64,000 nt of DNA from Chionoecetes opilio (GCA_016584305.1 JACEEZ010013848.1:196501-260500), one strand, 5' to 3'; shown: positions 11,641 to 22,560, counted from the stretch's first letter. The notes: a model not told the origin generated them from the sequence alone. Numbers and translations: made by a program.

Positions 11641-12203
11641 CGCGGACACTGACCAGGGGTGACAGGAGACGTTCGGACCGCCGGACAACTTGGTCAATTT
11701 ACGAACAGGACCAGGCATTTCAACGTGTAAAAAAAAAAAAAAAAAAAAATTGCCCGAGACTGACAGACATATCCCCAGACCTCGGATTTTGTCCGGCAAA
11801 TCCGATATCCGGGAAATCGAGGTTTGTGTGTACTTTATACACGAAAACAAGGGATTTTGTTTATAAATAAGCATGCTTCATAGATATAGATATCCTAGAG
11901 AAGTGATTAGTGTACAAAAAATGTGGTGAAAGATGAAATATCGCTCTGACATCCACGAGTCGTGGTGGGAGCGACGTTGCCAAGTTGTAATAACAAACCA
12001 TGTGTGCTTTTGATAAACCTGATTTAGTGTGATATATTATATTTTTGCATTGTAATATATAGTAAAGAATAGAAAACTGTGTTAAGTGTATAAATGCAGC
12101 TACCACACCGACCGCAAGTACTGCAACACCACTGCAGTGAGTACATCTGACAACATCGCTTAGCAAGGCAGATCCCCGCGGGACCTTTAAACAAGGTGAT
12201 TTG

Positions 12204-13142
12204 CAAAGGTGGGCATTCCGCAATTTTAGTCCGCAATTCCACAATTCGCAACTTGCGGAATGGGTGATTCGGTTGCGGAATTGCGCAATTGCTGATGCCT
12301 GAAAAAATTGTGGGTTGCGGACCGCCAAAATTTTGAAACGCAATCGCAATAATTGTGACGGTCACCACCTTCAAAGTGCCCGCGTGAACGTAAGTTCCCG
12401 CCAGTACATGACAAAGGACCGCTTCTCGCGGCAGCCTCAGCCTGACGTCATGGTCATGGAACAGCTGGAGAAGGCCCTTGAGGCTTGGGACAAACAATAT
12501 GTCCCGCCTGTCACCCCTCTGGCTAAGCATCAGTTCCCCCTTGAGTTCAGGTCTGCCTGGGTGGACCTGTTCATCAAATACAACACCCCTGTGCCCTCCT
12601 CCGCGGCTGTGGAGAGGCTGTTCAGCATGGGGTCTGACATCCTGAGGCCGAAGAGGTCAGTGCTGACAGCCAACAACTTTGAGAAGCTTGTGTTCTTTAA
12701 GGGCAATCTCCACATGCTGAACCAGAAGAAGTGGGAGGAGGAGGAGGAGGAGGAAGATTAATAGATTACTTAGATTAGTGATTACTAGCCAGTAGGCTGT
12801 GATGTGTAAAAGTAAAGAAAAACACTAAAAGAGACAAAGACTTAATTGTGAAGGACAAGTAACAAGTATAGACAGAAACAGAATAGGAATACAGAAGTAT
12901 GAAACACTAATAAAGAGTCTAGAGACATTTTTTGTTTTAATTGTAGGTGTTTAAGAGTCTAGAGATGTTTAAGAGTCTAGAGACATTTTTTGTTTTAATT
13001 GTAGGTGTCAAAATTAGTTTGCAGAATTGCGGAATTGCGATTGCCAAAAGGCCTATCTGAAAAAAATTGCGGAATTGCGATTGCGGACTGGTGCAGGTCG
13101 GAATTGCGGAATTGGAAAAAAAAATTGCGATGCCCACCTTTG
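12204..13142. mobile_element. hAT element, 939 bp, perfect 8-bp duplication GTGATTTG
   Basis: GTGATTTG at 12196-12203 and 13143-13150 flanks the ends CAAAGGTGGGCATTCCGC and, inverted from the right, CAAAGGTGGGCATCGCAATT. Subterminal TTGCGGAATTGCG words repeat at both ends. An 8-bp duplication and CA..TG ends are diagnostic of hAT. It keeps only the 3' part of a transposase, so it is an internal-deletion derivative. Confidence 0.9.
12409..12761 (+). pseudogene. hAT transposase C-terminal (dimerisation) domain remnant
   Basis: The plus-strand frame from about 12409 reads MTKDRFSRQPQPDVMVMEQL, then PLAKHQFPLEF, NTPVPSSAAVERLFSMGSDI, LRPKRSVLTANNFEKLVFFK and GNLHMLNQKK, ending in an acidic tail (EEEEEEED) and TAA. 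PSSAAVERLFS and the LxxxNFEKLVFxKGN core are the conserved hAT C-terminal dimerisation motif. The zinc finger and the catalytic part are absent, so it cannot transpose by itself. The frame upstream of about 12400 is terminal-repeat sequence, not protein. The domain is well preserved, and the flanking hAT ends confirm its origin. Confidence 0.85.
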
Positions 13143-13322
13143 GTGATTTGGACCTTTAACCTTTTTTTTTTCTGGGGTCATTTTGGGTAATTTGAAGGCA
13201 AAAAAAAATATATATTGTGACCAGGAGGAGTACTATTGGTGTTATTTAATGTGACCACTTATGGGTTAAACAAAGGTGGACTACACGGAATACACAGACT
13301 GCTGCTGGGAACGCGACACCGG

Positions 13323-14260
13323 CAACTCTTCTTCCCCCAGTGCAGAGATCCACTGTTAGACTGACAAGTCTTACATTAATGTCATTTTTGACCACCTACT
13401 TATTTTTGCATTGGTACGTGTCATATACCATCATAATTAAAAAAAGTGTGCTGATTCTGAGACTGAGTGAAAATTCAATTCCAGCAAAATTACAGGAATA
13501 ATAGAGTTGATGAAAAACAAGAAAGTGAGAGAAAATGTCTATGCACCATTTTATTTTGCACCCATTATCTTATTCTAGGTATAGCTTACTCTAATTAATA
13601 TATATTCATGATATGGAGTAATGTCTCGTGAAAATGATGGTAGGTTCAGTTTTCCTAAATATTATCTGGTAGTTTGATAATACCGTTTGAGTACCATCGT
13701 CAATGTCACGTGGTCTTCTGCGAATATCACTCACTGTTTGTTTCTTTACACCATACTCGTCACACACCCGGGCAACAGAAAGATGATTCCACCTTCTTAA
13801 TATGTTCTAATTTCTCTGCAATACTTAGATTCACACGCTTTTTTATACCACTTCCCTTCTCTTTTGATGGTATATTAACTTAACTGCACTGAACGAGTCT
13901 AAATAAGCATAAAAAACACCGGAAAACAGGCGAACACAACTTAAACTGAGCTTGTAAACATGCGCTCCGACTGTCATAAGGATGTACTACTATGCGCTCC
14001 GACTGGCGGACACTTAAAGGCGCCGTCACACTACCACTTCTTCCATCGATGTCAGACGACGAGTCAACCATGAACGCATCCTTGCACGTTATTAGCTAGT
14101 TATGCTTGTCTACGATTGACAATATACATAAGTAAGTGTATAGCAGCGATAGCCTGCCTGGTTGTCGGAGCCATGTTTGTTTACTATCGACGAAAACCGT
14201 GCAGGTGAACAGCTGTGTGTGTGTGATGGTTTGCAGTCTCCCAGGGTGGTGGCTTCGGCC
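13323..14260. other. intronic sequence, no gene recognised
   Basis: AT-rich sequence without open frames of interest. GCGCTCCGACTG appears twice (about 13961 and 13994). Confidence 0.5.
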
Positions 14261-14394
14261 AACACTCACTAGAGGAGGAGGGGGAGGGGGAGGAGGAGGA
14301 GGACACACCTTCTACAACTAAATCACTAGCAACACAGGCTCCTACCTTATATATCTTAATATCTGATACATTAAAACTCCTTAAAACCCAAGCA

Positions 14395-14540
14395 TTCCAA
14401 AATAAAACAAAGAAAAAGATGTTGAGTTGACGATTCGAGCGGCGATAAGCGGTCTAATATGCCATTCTTGCACGCAAATTTGTCTAGCAAATGGAGTTCG
14501 TTAAATCCGAAATCCGTTAAATCAAGGGTCGACTGTATAT
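14395..14540. mobile_element. end of a pogo-like element (GTTAAATC family)
   Basis: GAGTTGACGATTCGAGCGGC, then GGTCTAATATGCCATTC and TTGCACGCAAATTTGTC, matches inverted the left end of the element at 18373. The terminus reads TCAAGGGTCGACTGTA. Only this end is found; the other end is not identified. Confidence 0.5.
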
Positions 14541-15275
14541 ACGAGCAGGAGATTTTCTCTGAGGCAGATCTCGTTAAAAGAGATGGGCTAGTTCAGCGTT
14601 TATTATCTTTTTCAAGATATTTTCTCTGTCTTAAGAGTGTCTTATTCTATTTAGAGATCAAGTTTATGACTTTGCCGTAACTGGTCATTTTGCTGTATCG
14701 CGATTTCGGGTCATGGACCCGAATTATATTATACATTACATTATATAAGAGGCTGAATTGAATAGCTACCTAAGGTAACCTCCTACGACATTCGTCTTGG
14801 AAGACGCATGAGTATTTTTCAGGGTATTTTTAGGGTAAAAAGTGTCTTATAAGCCGTAAAATATATATATACAGTAAAAGCCTTATAACTCGGCACGATA
14901 TGGGCTCTGGCTCTTGCCGAGTTATGCAATGTCCTCCTCTGATATGGGTTTTAAATTTTTTTTTTTTAAATGTACATACAATATTGTAAAAGCATAAAAA
15001 CTACACTTACCAATGAATGGGTAGTAGCAGGCATGTAATTCAAGGAGAGGGGAGCCTTGTTGTAACATGTAGAAGATGTTAGGGGACTCAGTCGCATTTT
15101 AACACTGGTATCACTTTAATCACTTTATAATCACAACTATGTACTGTATTGTATACAGTACTGTACCTGTAAAACTTAATTTTACATCACTTGAGCACTT
15201 AATTACCGCAACACTATACTTGTACCTTAAACTGTGAAACAAGCCTTAATCACTAGTACAGAATAATTTTTTATG

Positions 15276-17033
15276 TCACTCGGGGTCACAGCTGCTGTCG
15301 AAAATGTGAGTTGGCAGATCAGGGGAGATACTGCTCAGGAAGCTGCAACCAGACTCACTACTTGTAGAGGGCTGAGGTTTCCTGGCGTGTGGCTTTGGTT
15401 TGAAGAAGGCAGAAATTTTCGTTTGTTTCTGACTTGTACACTGCCTCTTGAAAACAGCATTTCTTATGTCTCTCATAGGTGAGTAGAATGCATCAAATTG
15501 GTGTTCCACCAACCCCTCCAAAGCCTTGTCCAGGTGAAAATGAAGCCGAGACAATTTCATGCTGGCTGGCTGGTCAGCTTCGTCATCACTGTCAGCTTCA
15601 ACAGCAGCCTCCGCCCCCTGCACAACACTAGCTGCTATGTCCTCTTCTGTCTGATGGTGATAGCCCAGAGCCCCAGCATCACTCTCCAGCCACTCAACTA
15701 TGTTCTCCTTGGTGACTTCGGGCTCACCACCTTTATGCACTGTTCCAGTGAAATCTTCTAAACCAAACCCAGTGAAGTCCACTTCTACTTCAGTCCCCTT
15801 CAGCAACTTGTTCCATGCATTGCTCAGGGTGGTGGACTTGAGCCCGTTCCACGCCTCAGCCCAGTTATACACAGTGTTGCGTAAGTTGTACGCTTTGAAA
15901 TTCGCAAGCGACTGAGCCCCCCTTGTGTCCTCTTGTCCCTCTTCCTCTTCTACCACAAGGCACTCCTCCAGCCGCTTGTTTCTGTAGTGTCGCTTGCAGG
16001 CCCCGATCACGCCTTGGTCCATGGGCTGGATTAGGGAGGTGGTGTTGGGTGGCATAAACATCACTTTAATTCTACCACCATGGGCCTCCAGTTCATCTGG
16101 GCTCGGATGTGCTGGGGCATTGTCAAGTAGGAGGATGGCCTTGACATTCTCCATTGTGATTGCCAGCACAGTTGTCTGGAAATTAATAACTGCAGGCACA
16201 AAAAAATGGTGGAACCACTCACTGGTGAGTTCACGGTTAAACCAGGCCGAGAGGTTGCCCCTGTAGATAACAGGCAGGTTACCCATGACGTTTTTGAGTG
16301 CCCGTGGTGTTTTTGCCTTACCTACAACCATGGGTTTCAGTCTGTGCGACCCGTCAGCGTTTCCACAGCACATAATGGAGATCTGATCCTTAGCTAATTT
16401 CCTCCCTGGAATGTGGCTTTCCTGCTTTGATGCCTGGGTGTTGGCAGGCATAGACCTAAAAAAAAAACCCGTCTCGTCAACGTTGTAGAGTTGGGAGAGA
16501 AGGAGGCCAGACTCCTGGATAGTTTTCTCCAATTTCTGACAGAAAGGCACCACCAATGCTTGATCAGCACTAGCACTCTCCCACCACTTTTCGGTTGGCT
16601 AGGCAGTGGCGACTCCGAAAAGTGAAGAGCCACCCATCACTAGCCTTGAAATTGGTCACCTTCAAGTGCTTGGCCAACCTTACAGCGGCGTTTTGGAGGT
16701 CAACCCCCTTACAGTAACTCCAACTGCTCGTTCCTGCTTGTACCACTTGTACACTGCTGCATCCAGGGAGACGTTCTTAACTGGCTTAATCCTCTTCTTG
16801 GTAGTCTTGGAGGTGCTTGGATCCTCCAAAGTAAGGGCCTGGGCACGAATCTTCTCTTTTATTTTCTTGATATCATAGAATGTGCTGGATTTGATATCAA
16901 ACTCAGCACAAATAGCACGTATGGACGCACCTGCATCCATCCTTGCCAGCACTTTCACCTTTTCCTGCAGGCTCAGGCTCTTCAATTTCATTCCCTTCCT
17001 GCTGGAGACACCCTTGCGTGATGGAGCTGACAT
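15276..17033 (-). pseudogene. Tigger/pogo transposase, frameshifted (CENP-B-like HTH + DDE)
   Basis: The protein start (17033, MSAPSRKGVSSRKGMKLKSL) leads into a CENP-B-type helix-turn-helix (KVKVLARMDAGASIRAICAE, FDIKSSTFYDIKK) and runs to about 16690. The catalytic frame (16556-15276, 426 residues) has YNVDETGFF (D27), ILLLDNAPAHPS (D145) and SLIQPMDQGVIGACKRHYR (D180), the three acidic residues of the DDE_1 family. An acidic/DSDDEADQ segment and a C-terminal basic tail (FFKPKPHARKP) follow. Between 16560 and 16700 the frame breaks at least twice, so the gene is inactive as read. The DDE core looks little decayed, so it is fairly young. Relatives include jerky/tigger-derived host genes, but the flanking TIRs make this a transposon. 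Confidence 0.9.
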
Positions 17034-17118
17034 CTTGATATACAGTACTGTATGATGTAATCCTAAAACACGTAAAATAGGTGGCAAAGTAAAGCAAAGG
17101 TCAGCAGCTTGCTGTATT

Positions 17119-17515
17119 CATAAAGCTTCTTAGCAACTCCTAGCAACTCCTAAGTTTAAGAGTTCCTAGAAGTTAGCTCGGGTGTTGCTATGAGTCATAG
17201 CAACTCATAGCAACTCCTACCTAGCAACTCACAGCAACACCCGAGCTATCTCTTAGGAACTCTTAAACTTAGGAGTTGCTAGGAGTTTAGAGTTGGACAG
17301 AGACCTGAGGACAGGTCTTCATAAAGCTTCTTAGCAACTCCTAGCAACTCCTAAGTTTAAGAGTTCCTAGGAATTAGCTCGGGTGTTGCTGTGAGTCATA
17401 GCAACTCATAGCAACTCCTACCTAGCAACTCACAGCAACACCCGAGCTAATTCCTAGGAACTCTTAAACTTAGGAGTTGCTAGGAGTTGCTAAGAAGCTT
17501 TATGAATACCTGTCC
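17119..17515. mobile_element. two tandem hairpin MITEs (CATAAAGCTTCTTAGCAACTCC)
   Basis: Copy 2 (about 17309-17515) is a near-perfect palindrome starting GGACAGGTCTTCATAAAGC and ending with its inverse. Inside are CTAGCAACTCCTAAGTTTAAG and GGGTGTTGCTGTGAGTC in both orientations. Copy 1 (about 17119-17289) is the same hairpin with a shortened right end. No coding sequence. They sit between the two head-to-head Tigger halves. Confidence 0.75.
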
Positions 17516-17530
17516 AGCTGGAACCAGCGC

Positions 17531-17785
17531 GTAGGCTGAGCCGTGTTTTTGTTGTCCAAGCACCGTTTTGGATTACGAATCCCAATCCAATAACACTTGC
17601 TGAAATGTGTGTTATACTACTTTGTAATATTGTTTGCAATGTTTTGCATTGATTATTATTTTGTCTCCTACCAAGCTTGTTGTTTTTGAAGCAGAAACCA
17701 ATCCTTTTTCAATTTCGACAAAAAACGGAATTCGTATCGAAGACGGTGCTTTGACGACATAAACACGGCTCAGCTGACAGCCTAC
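17531..17785. mobile_element. MITE with GTAGGCTGAGCCGTGTTT ends
   Basis: GTAGGCTGAGCCGTGTTTTT and CCAAGCACCGTTTTG on the left match, inverted, CAAAGCACCGTCTTCG and TGAGCCGTGTTTATG from the right, with indels. About 255 bp, no coding sequence, superfamily not assigned. Confidence 0.55.
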
Positions 17786-18124
17786 ACCCTCGTTTCCGAC
17801 CTTTGCTTTACTTTGCCACCTATTTTACCTGTTTTGGGATTACATCATACAGTACTGTATTTCAAGATGTCAGTTCCATCACGCAAGGGTGTCTCCAGCA
17901 GGAAGGGAATGAAATTGAAGAGCCTGAGCCTGCAGGAAAGGGTCAAAAGGACAAAAACACGACTTTATGCGACTGAGGATATGCAGAGTGTAAGCAAAGA
18001 GATGCAGTTATAACATCAATATGCCGAGATACATTATTTTTTGCCAACTTTCTGTTTACATGTTCACAGAAGAGGTTGTGAGGGCATGATATGCTGAGTG
18101 AAAACCATGAGATGCAGTTTAGGT

Positions 18125-18302
18125 GAGGTGGTAGCAGAGTGGTTAGCGTTACCGGGTGGCATATTCCCCATGCGTCCCCCTTTTTGGCAGGTTGGCGGCC
18201 TTCTACGCATGGCTGTAGCTCCGAAACTAACCTCAGGATTTTCTTGAAAATAACCTCATTGTGATTCCCACACAGTTACTTTTCTAAAAAAAAAAAAAAA
18301 AA
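18125..18302 (+). mobile_element. possible tRNA-derived SINE remnant
   Basis: GGTGGTAGCAGAGTGGTTAGCG resembles the tRNA A-box region. About 150 bp later an A-run (18284-18302) ends the unit, as in SINEs. I cannot find a clean B box in it, so this is tentative. Confidence 0.35.
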
Positions 18303-18751
18303 CCGTCCTTGCCATGCTTAGTTATATCAAATTCCGAGTTATACAGTGCTGAGTTATAAGGCTTTTACTGTACAGTCATACCTCGATATAACGGACCTCG
18401 ATTTAACGGACTTCGGATGTAACGGACTCCATTTGAGTGACAAATTTGCGGGCAAGAATGGCATATCAGACCGCTCATCGCCGCTCGAATTGTCAACTCA
18501 ACATAATTGTATTATTTTCTCATTTTACCTTGGAATGCTTGGGTTTTAAGGAGCTTTGATGTATCACATATTAAAATATATAAGGAAGTAGCCTTGCTAG
18601 TGATTTAGTGGTAGAAGGTGTGTATTGTTTAAAATAGTGTCTATTAGTGTTATGGCATGGCCGCTGCTACATTCTTCCTGTCACCTCAACACCCTAAATC
18701 ACCCCCCTTATCTAAGGTGACACGCAGTGCTACACTGACCTAAATTGTGAC

Positions 18752-18752
<1 letters not shown>

Positions 18753-18787
<35 letters not shown>

Positions 18788-19320
18788 AACTGCTGGCCAA
18801 GGGCACAACAAAAATGGGTAACACAAAGCCCGCTTAGTTGCCAGTCCCTATAAAGAAGACAGTAAGAAAAGAAAATAAAAACAGGGGTAGGCCAATTTAG
18901 TTCGGGAGGTGTCTTGTTACTCTTCTTTTGAAAAGATTTGTCATAGGAAAGTGGAAAAATAGAAACAGGAAGAGAGTTCCAGAGTTTACCAGTGAAAGGG
19001 ATGAAAGAGTAAAGATACTGATTAACTCTTGCATTAGGAAGATGGACAGAATAGGGATGAGAATGAGTAGAAAGTCTTGTGCAGCGAGGCCACGGGAGGG
19101 GGGGAGGCATGCAGTTAGCAAGTTCAGAAGAGCAGTGAGCATGAAAATAACGGTAGAAGAGAGCAAGAGAAGCAACATTGCGGCGGTGATTTAAAGATTG
19201 AAGACAGTCAGTCAGAGGAGAGGAGTTGATGAGACGAAAAGCTTTTGACTCAACCCTGTTAAGGAGAGCTGTATGAGTGGATCCTCCCCAAACATGTGAG
19301 ACGTGTATAACGAACTGCAC
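18753..19320 (-). pseudogene. jockey-like LINE 3' end (reverse-transcriptase tail plus poly-A)
   Basis: The minus-strand frame reads HVSHVWGGSTHTALLNRVES, KAFRLINSSPLTDCLQSLNH and RRNVASLALFYRYFHAHCSS, then ELANCMPPPLPWPRCTRLST. It finishes with a 3' region (GGGACTGGCAACTAAGCGGG) and a 34-nt A tail (T-run 18753-18786). It is the same family as the element at 25.5-28.1 kb, 5'-truncated at about 19312. That is typical of a dead-on-arrival LINE insertion. Confidence 0.85.
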
Positions 19321-19670
19321 TTCACAACCATATAATATATATAATAATGAGCATTAGTCATGATAATATGCAATGCCTTTAACAGCCACGGGCTGTGTCT
19401 GGCTTGTTGTTTGTTTACCTTTCTCTAGAGCTTGAACTTGACTAGCTACACGGTCTGGTTGTGTTTGTAATTATTTCTCATTTATTTCACGTGTAGGAGC
19501 GGACCAAATTCAGCATGTAGTGCCAGTCACTGTTTACCTCCCAACATAGCTACACAGTCTGGTTGTGTTTGTGATTATTTCTCATTTATTTCACAATTTT
19601 TCCGTTTTTTTTTCATATATTTTTCCACCCTTGGGAAAATACCCTCGCTATAACGGACAATCGGCTTTAA

Positions 19671-20831
19671 GGGGAGAGTCCGCCGTGAATTTTAAATTGC
19701 ATCTACGGTCATGAATAATTTATATGTTGTGTATATTAGTACCTTTGTTATCACATGAAAATTTCAAGCTGATCAGATGAAAGGAAAAATTTGAAAAAAT
19801 TAAAGAGTCTATTTTTGTTGGTTTTTGATGAAATTTTGAATTGCATCTTCTCAGCCATTTTTTGACCGATTTCCTTGTGACATGAGCATATGATAATTCA
19901 TTGTTATTCTAACAATTTGTTCTGAGAATATTTTGAAAATTGTTTACGAATTTTTTTTTTAATTGTTAAAAAAAAAAAAAATATATATATATTTTAAGGA
20001 TAATTTTCCAATATATCAAAACTGAGACTTAAAAACAAAACATTTCTCAGAACAGATTTTTCTACGATATTTGATTTTGTGTTTCCTAAAGTTTCGTGAA
20101 AATCGTTCGAAAAATAAAAGAGGAGATGAATTTTGTTCATTTTATACTAGTTTTGAGAAAAACGCATTTGAAGTTTTATAAAGTTTCTGCGCTCCAGTGA
20201 AGGTACTATACTGTCAATGCTACTTTCATATGAATTTTATGGGATCAGTAATCACATATCAATGCATGCATAAAAGGATCTGCACCTTGTCCCCCCTTAT
20301 AAAGGTATTAATTAATCGCTCAAAAGTGAAAGTGTCAGGGCCCGCCACGCCCCTCATTGTTGCAAGGTTCGATCAAAATTCACCAGGTGCATAGCTTTCG
20401 GTTGGAATTCCTATGTCTGTCTTCCTTTTCTTGTTTAATGTCTTCTTCGGTGTAATTCTTCTCTTTTCTCTCTTTTCTAGTCCTTTTTGGATGTATACAT
20501 TTGTTCCAAACATTTTTGTGAACAGGTTGCACTTTTAATATCCAAAACTGTTCCAGAATTGTTACCTGGGTAACAAACTTCACCCTGTAGATCGCTGTTT
20601 TTTTTTTTTTTTTAAAGGCTTAGTTTTGATATATGGGAAAATTATCCCAAAATATTTTGATTTTTTTGATAAGTTTTGAAAGTTTAAATGCCCCTCGCTA
20701 TGGGCAGTTAAAAAAATGTCCGACTGAAAAAAATTCCCCCATTTGAAAGCCAAAGGGTGTTGCCATAGACCATATAACTCAAATTCGTATATTAAAAAAT
20801 TATTTTCATATTGTCACGGCGGACTCTCCCC
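19671..20831. mobile_element. 1.16-kb insert with GGGGAGAGTCCGCCGTGA ends and TTAA/TAA flank
   Basis: GGGGAGAGTCCGCCGTGA on the left is exactly inverted at the right (TCACGGCGGACTCTCCCC). TTAA lies on both sides (19667-19670, 20832-20835). The surrounding pogo-like element reads through when it is removed. Harbinger (TAA) and a TTAA-targeting superfamily both remain possible. The interior is AT-rich without genes. Confidence 0.7.
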
Positions 20832-20879
20832 TTAACGGACCACTCTTCCCCCCATTTAGTCCGTTATATCGAGGTTTGA

Positions 20880-20883
<4 letters not shown>

Positions 20884-20975
<92 letters not shown>

Positions 20976-20985
20976 TTATATATAT
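20884..20985. repeat. (TA)n microsatellite, about 85 bp pure
   Basis: Uninterrupted TA, then ATAATATATATT variants. It starts at the target of the pogo-like element. Confidence 0.95.
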
Positions 20986-21186
20986 ATTCCTTGCATTCAT
21001 AATGTCACCTATTTCCATCTCTTTTAATTCTGATTACATTACATATATGCACATTCAGACACCAAAGCAAAATTTCAGTACCTAGCAGCTTTGGACTTTT
21101 ATAGATACTCTGCTGTGCATATTTGTTGGATTTAGTATTACAAAAATTAATGCCTATAACTTATTGAATATTCTCTTACATTACAG

Positions 21187-21292
21187 CAACAAGCGTCCAG
21201 CAACTATCACAGAGAAGGAACTGGAATTAGAGTTAGAAGAGCCAAAAAATAAGAAAGGTAAAAAGAGTAAAGGAATAAAAGGAAAAAAATAA
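21187..21292 (+). CDS. 3'-terminal exon of the unidentified host gene
   Basis: It follows a good acceptor (TTCTCTTACATTACAG, ending 21186). Joined to the donor at 2258 it reads on in frame: S, then NKRPATITEKELELELEEPK, then NKKGKKSKGIKGKK and a TAA stop at 21290-21292. The tail is acidic, then lysine-rich, as in many nuclear or ribosome-associated proteins, but I do not recognise the family. The exon pair implies an intron of 18,928 bp. A possible polyadenylation signal AATAAA lies at about 22126. Phase match, splice sites and a charged non-repetitive sequence support it; no homology was tested. Confidence 0.6.
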
Positions 21293-22190
21293 TGTAGTTA
21301 ATGATAATTATAATCAATTCTGTGGAATACAGTTCCATCATGAAATGAAAAATCGTCATGGAGATGAATTAGAAGACCCTGATACTATTAAAACTTTACT
21401 TTATTTTTCTGGTTCTCATTCAGATCCCATACAAGTAGCAAGCTAATACTTTCCAGTATGGAAACAAACCATCTTCCCTTTCTAGTGAATAGTAAGTGCA
21501 AGATTGCGTAATGTTTGAAGAATTCTGTTATTTGTGCAGCTTTGCAGCATTATTAAGTAGAAATGAGAAGAATTTTTTTTTGCAACAATCCAGTGTAGCA
21601 GTCTGTATTTTACTCCTAAACATATGTTGACTTACCCCTCCCAGGATGGATACATTTGTGTAACAGTAACAAGAAACTTTTCAAAGGCAAACTTTTCACC
21701 CACTAAATACAGAAAAATCACCCCGAGATAAGGCTATTTTTCGCGACAGTTCCAGACTGGCTCAGGCCGGCCAGACTCTGTTTTAGCGAGGCGGGCTAGA
21801 CCGGGCTGGAACGGATCTATGGAACTGTGATCATCCTGGCATCCTCTTAACGTGTTTTTTTATGATAATATCTGTTCCTTGGCAGCTAGCATGTAGCTGA
21901 CCTTTACTTCGTGATAAAGATATTTAATCGTAAAAATGAAACCATTTTCGAACTCAGCGTCATGAAAAACCCTTTAGGTGATATGAGGCAGTCCGCGGCA
22001 GAAGGGTAGCTACATGTACTATGCAACGAAATCAATATTCGTCAGAAAACGCAGTTAAAGATTGGGAATGTTTGGGAATGATTAGCTCAAGAACTGTTTG
22101 AGTTAGAATGAAGTGTTGTATATCAAATAAAGGCTGAGGAACTCAGCTTTCATTTGATGTAGAAAAAAATCTAATCACAAATTATTATTG
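21293..22190 (+). other. likely 3' untranslated/downstream region of the host gene
   Basis: AT-rich sequence without an open frame. CAAATAAAGG near 22124-22133 could be the polyadenylation signal. No repeat boundary is visible. Confidence 0.3.
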
Positions 22191-22209
22191 GTACGGATTT
22201 TTTTTCTTT

Positions 22210-22560
22210 CTATTCACCCATCCATGCGTAGACAGCTGAGTCTTGACTTCCACTTTCATTTCCCCCGCCCCTCTCCCTTCCCCTCAACCCTCCCACCCCA
22301 CCCTCCATGCATTTACTCGTACTCCAACAGCTCATCCAGGTCATCGGGGGGTCTTCGTCAGGTGGGACGTCTTCGGTTAGGCCAACTGTGTGTGCGTCGA
22401 TTATGTAGTTGTAGAAGGTTTGTTTGTTGACAGGCATGAGGTCGAGGAGGTACTGAAGGTCACGCACTTTTTCCTTTTTAAGGGCTAAGGGATGGCTGTA
22501 GTGCTTTGGTAAGCAGGGGACGGAGAGGTCAAACACTTCAAACAGAGGTCAAATACGGGA
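22210..22560 (-). pseudogene. fragment of a dispersed arthropod gene family (tentative)
   Basis: The minus-strand frame reads SVPCLPKHYSHPLALKKEKV, then RDLQYLLDLMPVNKQTFYNY. It resembles the 'LP..Y..PL...KKxDLLxLxPLIPxxxxxFY' tail of a multicopy uncharacterised protein family found widely in arthropods and cnidarians, to which the fragment at 56.9-57.4 kb also seems to belong. This is from memory and not checked. The frame beyond ADHTVG-like residues becomes proline/glycine low complexity. Confidence 0.35.

Larger units (their letters stand above)
9051..11830. mobile_element. CACACAAACCTCGATTTCCC element, outer copy (TA duplication)
   Basis: It begins CACACAAACCTCGATTTCCC (after TA 9049-9050) and ends with the exact inverse (before TA 11831-11832). 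Repeated CCGGG/GGACTTTTGCGGTTCC words sit near the ends. The pogo/Tigger-like layout (TA target, CCTCGAT TIR) is inferred. It is interrupted by a second copy (9194-10091) and by a CAGGAAAATACC element (10194-11052). The right part holds a LINE-derived satellite array and a poly-A stretch (about 11730-11748). Confidence 0.7.
8604..13265. mobile_element. piggyBac-like non-autonomous element (TTAA duplication), heavily nested
   Basis: TTAA at 8600-8603 and 13266-13269 flank inverted ends CCCGTAAGTGGTCA on the left and CCCATAAGTGGTCA read from the right. A TTAA target with termini starting CCC is the signature of the piggyBac superfamily. The original element was probably short; most of its 4.66 kb is later insertions (9051-11830 and 12204-13142). 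I see no piggyBac transposase. Confidence 0.7.
7974..13322. mobile_element. foldback element, TTTGTTTAC family, split by a piggyBac-like insertion
   Basis: The left end (CTGGTGTCAGGCTCCTAGCA, then a segment ending CCACCTTTGTTTAC) is inverted at 13266-13322 (AAACAAAGGTGGACTACACG ... CGACACCGG). Inside the left half a roughly 120-bp unit (TTTGTTTACTAACAAAA, GCGAACTGCGCATG, TTGTTGATCAACAAA) is tandemly repeated at 8012-8240 and reappears inverted at 8525-8600. Removing the 8604-13265 insertion restores a compact palindromic element. A sister copy lies at 29387-30069. Confidence 0.6.
14872..18370. mobile_element. Tigger element in head-to-head arrangement (3.5 kb, TA duplication)
   Basis: It begins CAGTAAAAGCCTTATAACTC (TA at 14870-14871) and ends with the inverse (TA at 18371-18372). 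A long minus-strand transposase fills the left. On the right a truncated plus-strand copy of the transposase start (17867-17945) follows the same 5' leader, inverted. The element is thus two copies joined at their 5' ends, with both 3' ends outward, plus two MITE-like hairpin elements between them (17119-17515, 17531-17785). Confidence 0.8.
18373..20882. mobile_element. pogo-like element CAGTCATACCTCGATATAAC (TA duplication)
   Basis: The left end CAGTCATACCTCGATATAAC and the inverted right end CAGTCAAACCTCGATATAAC match, with TA at 18371-18372 and 20883-20884. It abuts the preceding Tigger, sharing its TA. It contains a LINE tail (18753-19320) and an insertion with GGGGAGAGTCC ends (19671-20831). 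No transposase is visible. TACCTCGATATAACGGA-type ends are typical of Tigger-class elements (family knowledge). Confidence 0.75.

Noticed and set aside
12315..12408. Upstream part of the hAT frame (MRTAKILKRNRNNC...)
   Set aside because: This lies in the subterminal TTGCGGAATTG repeat zone rather than transposase sequence.
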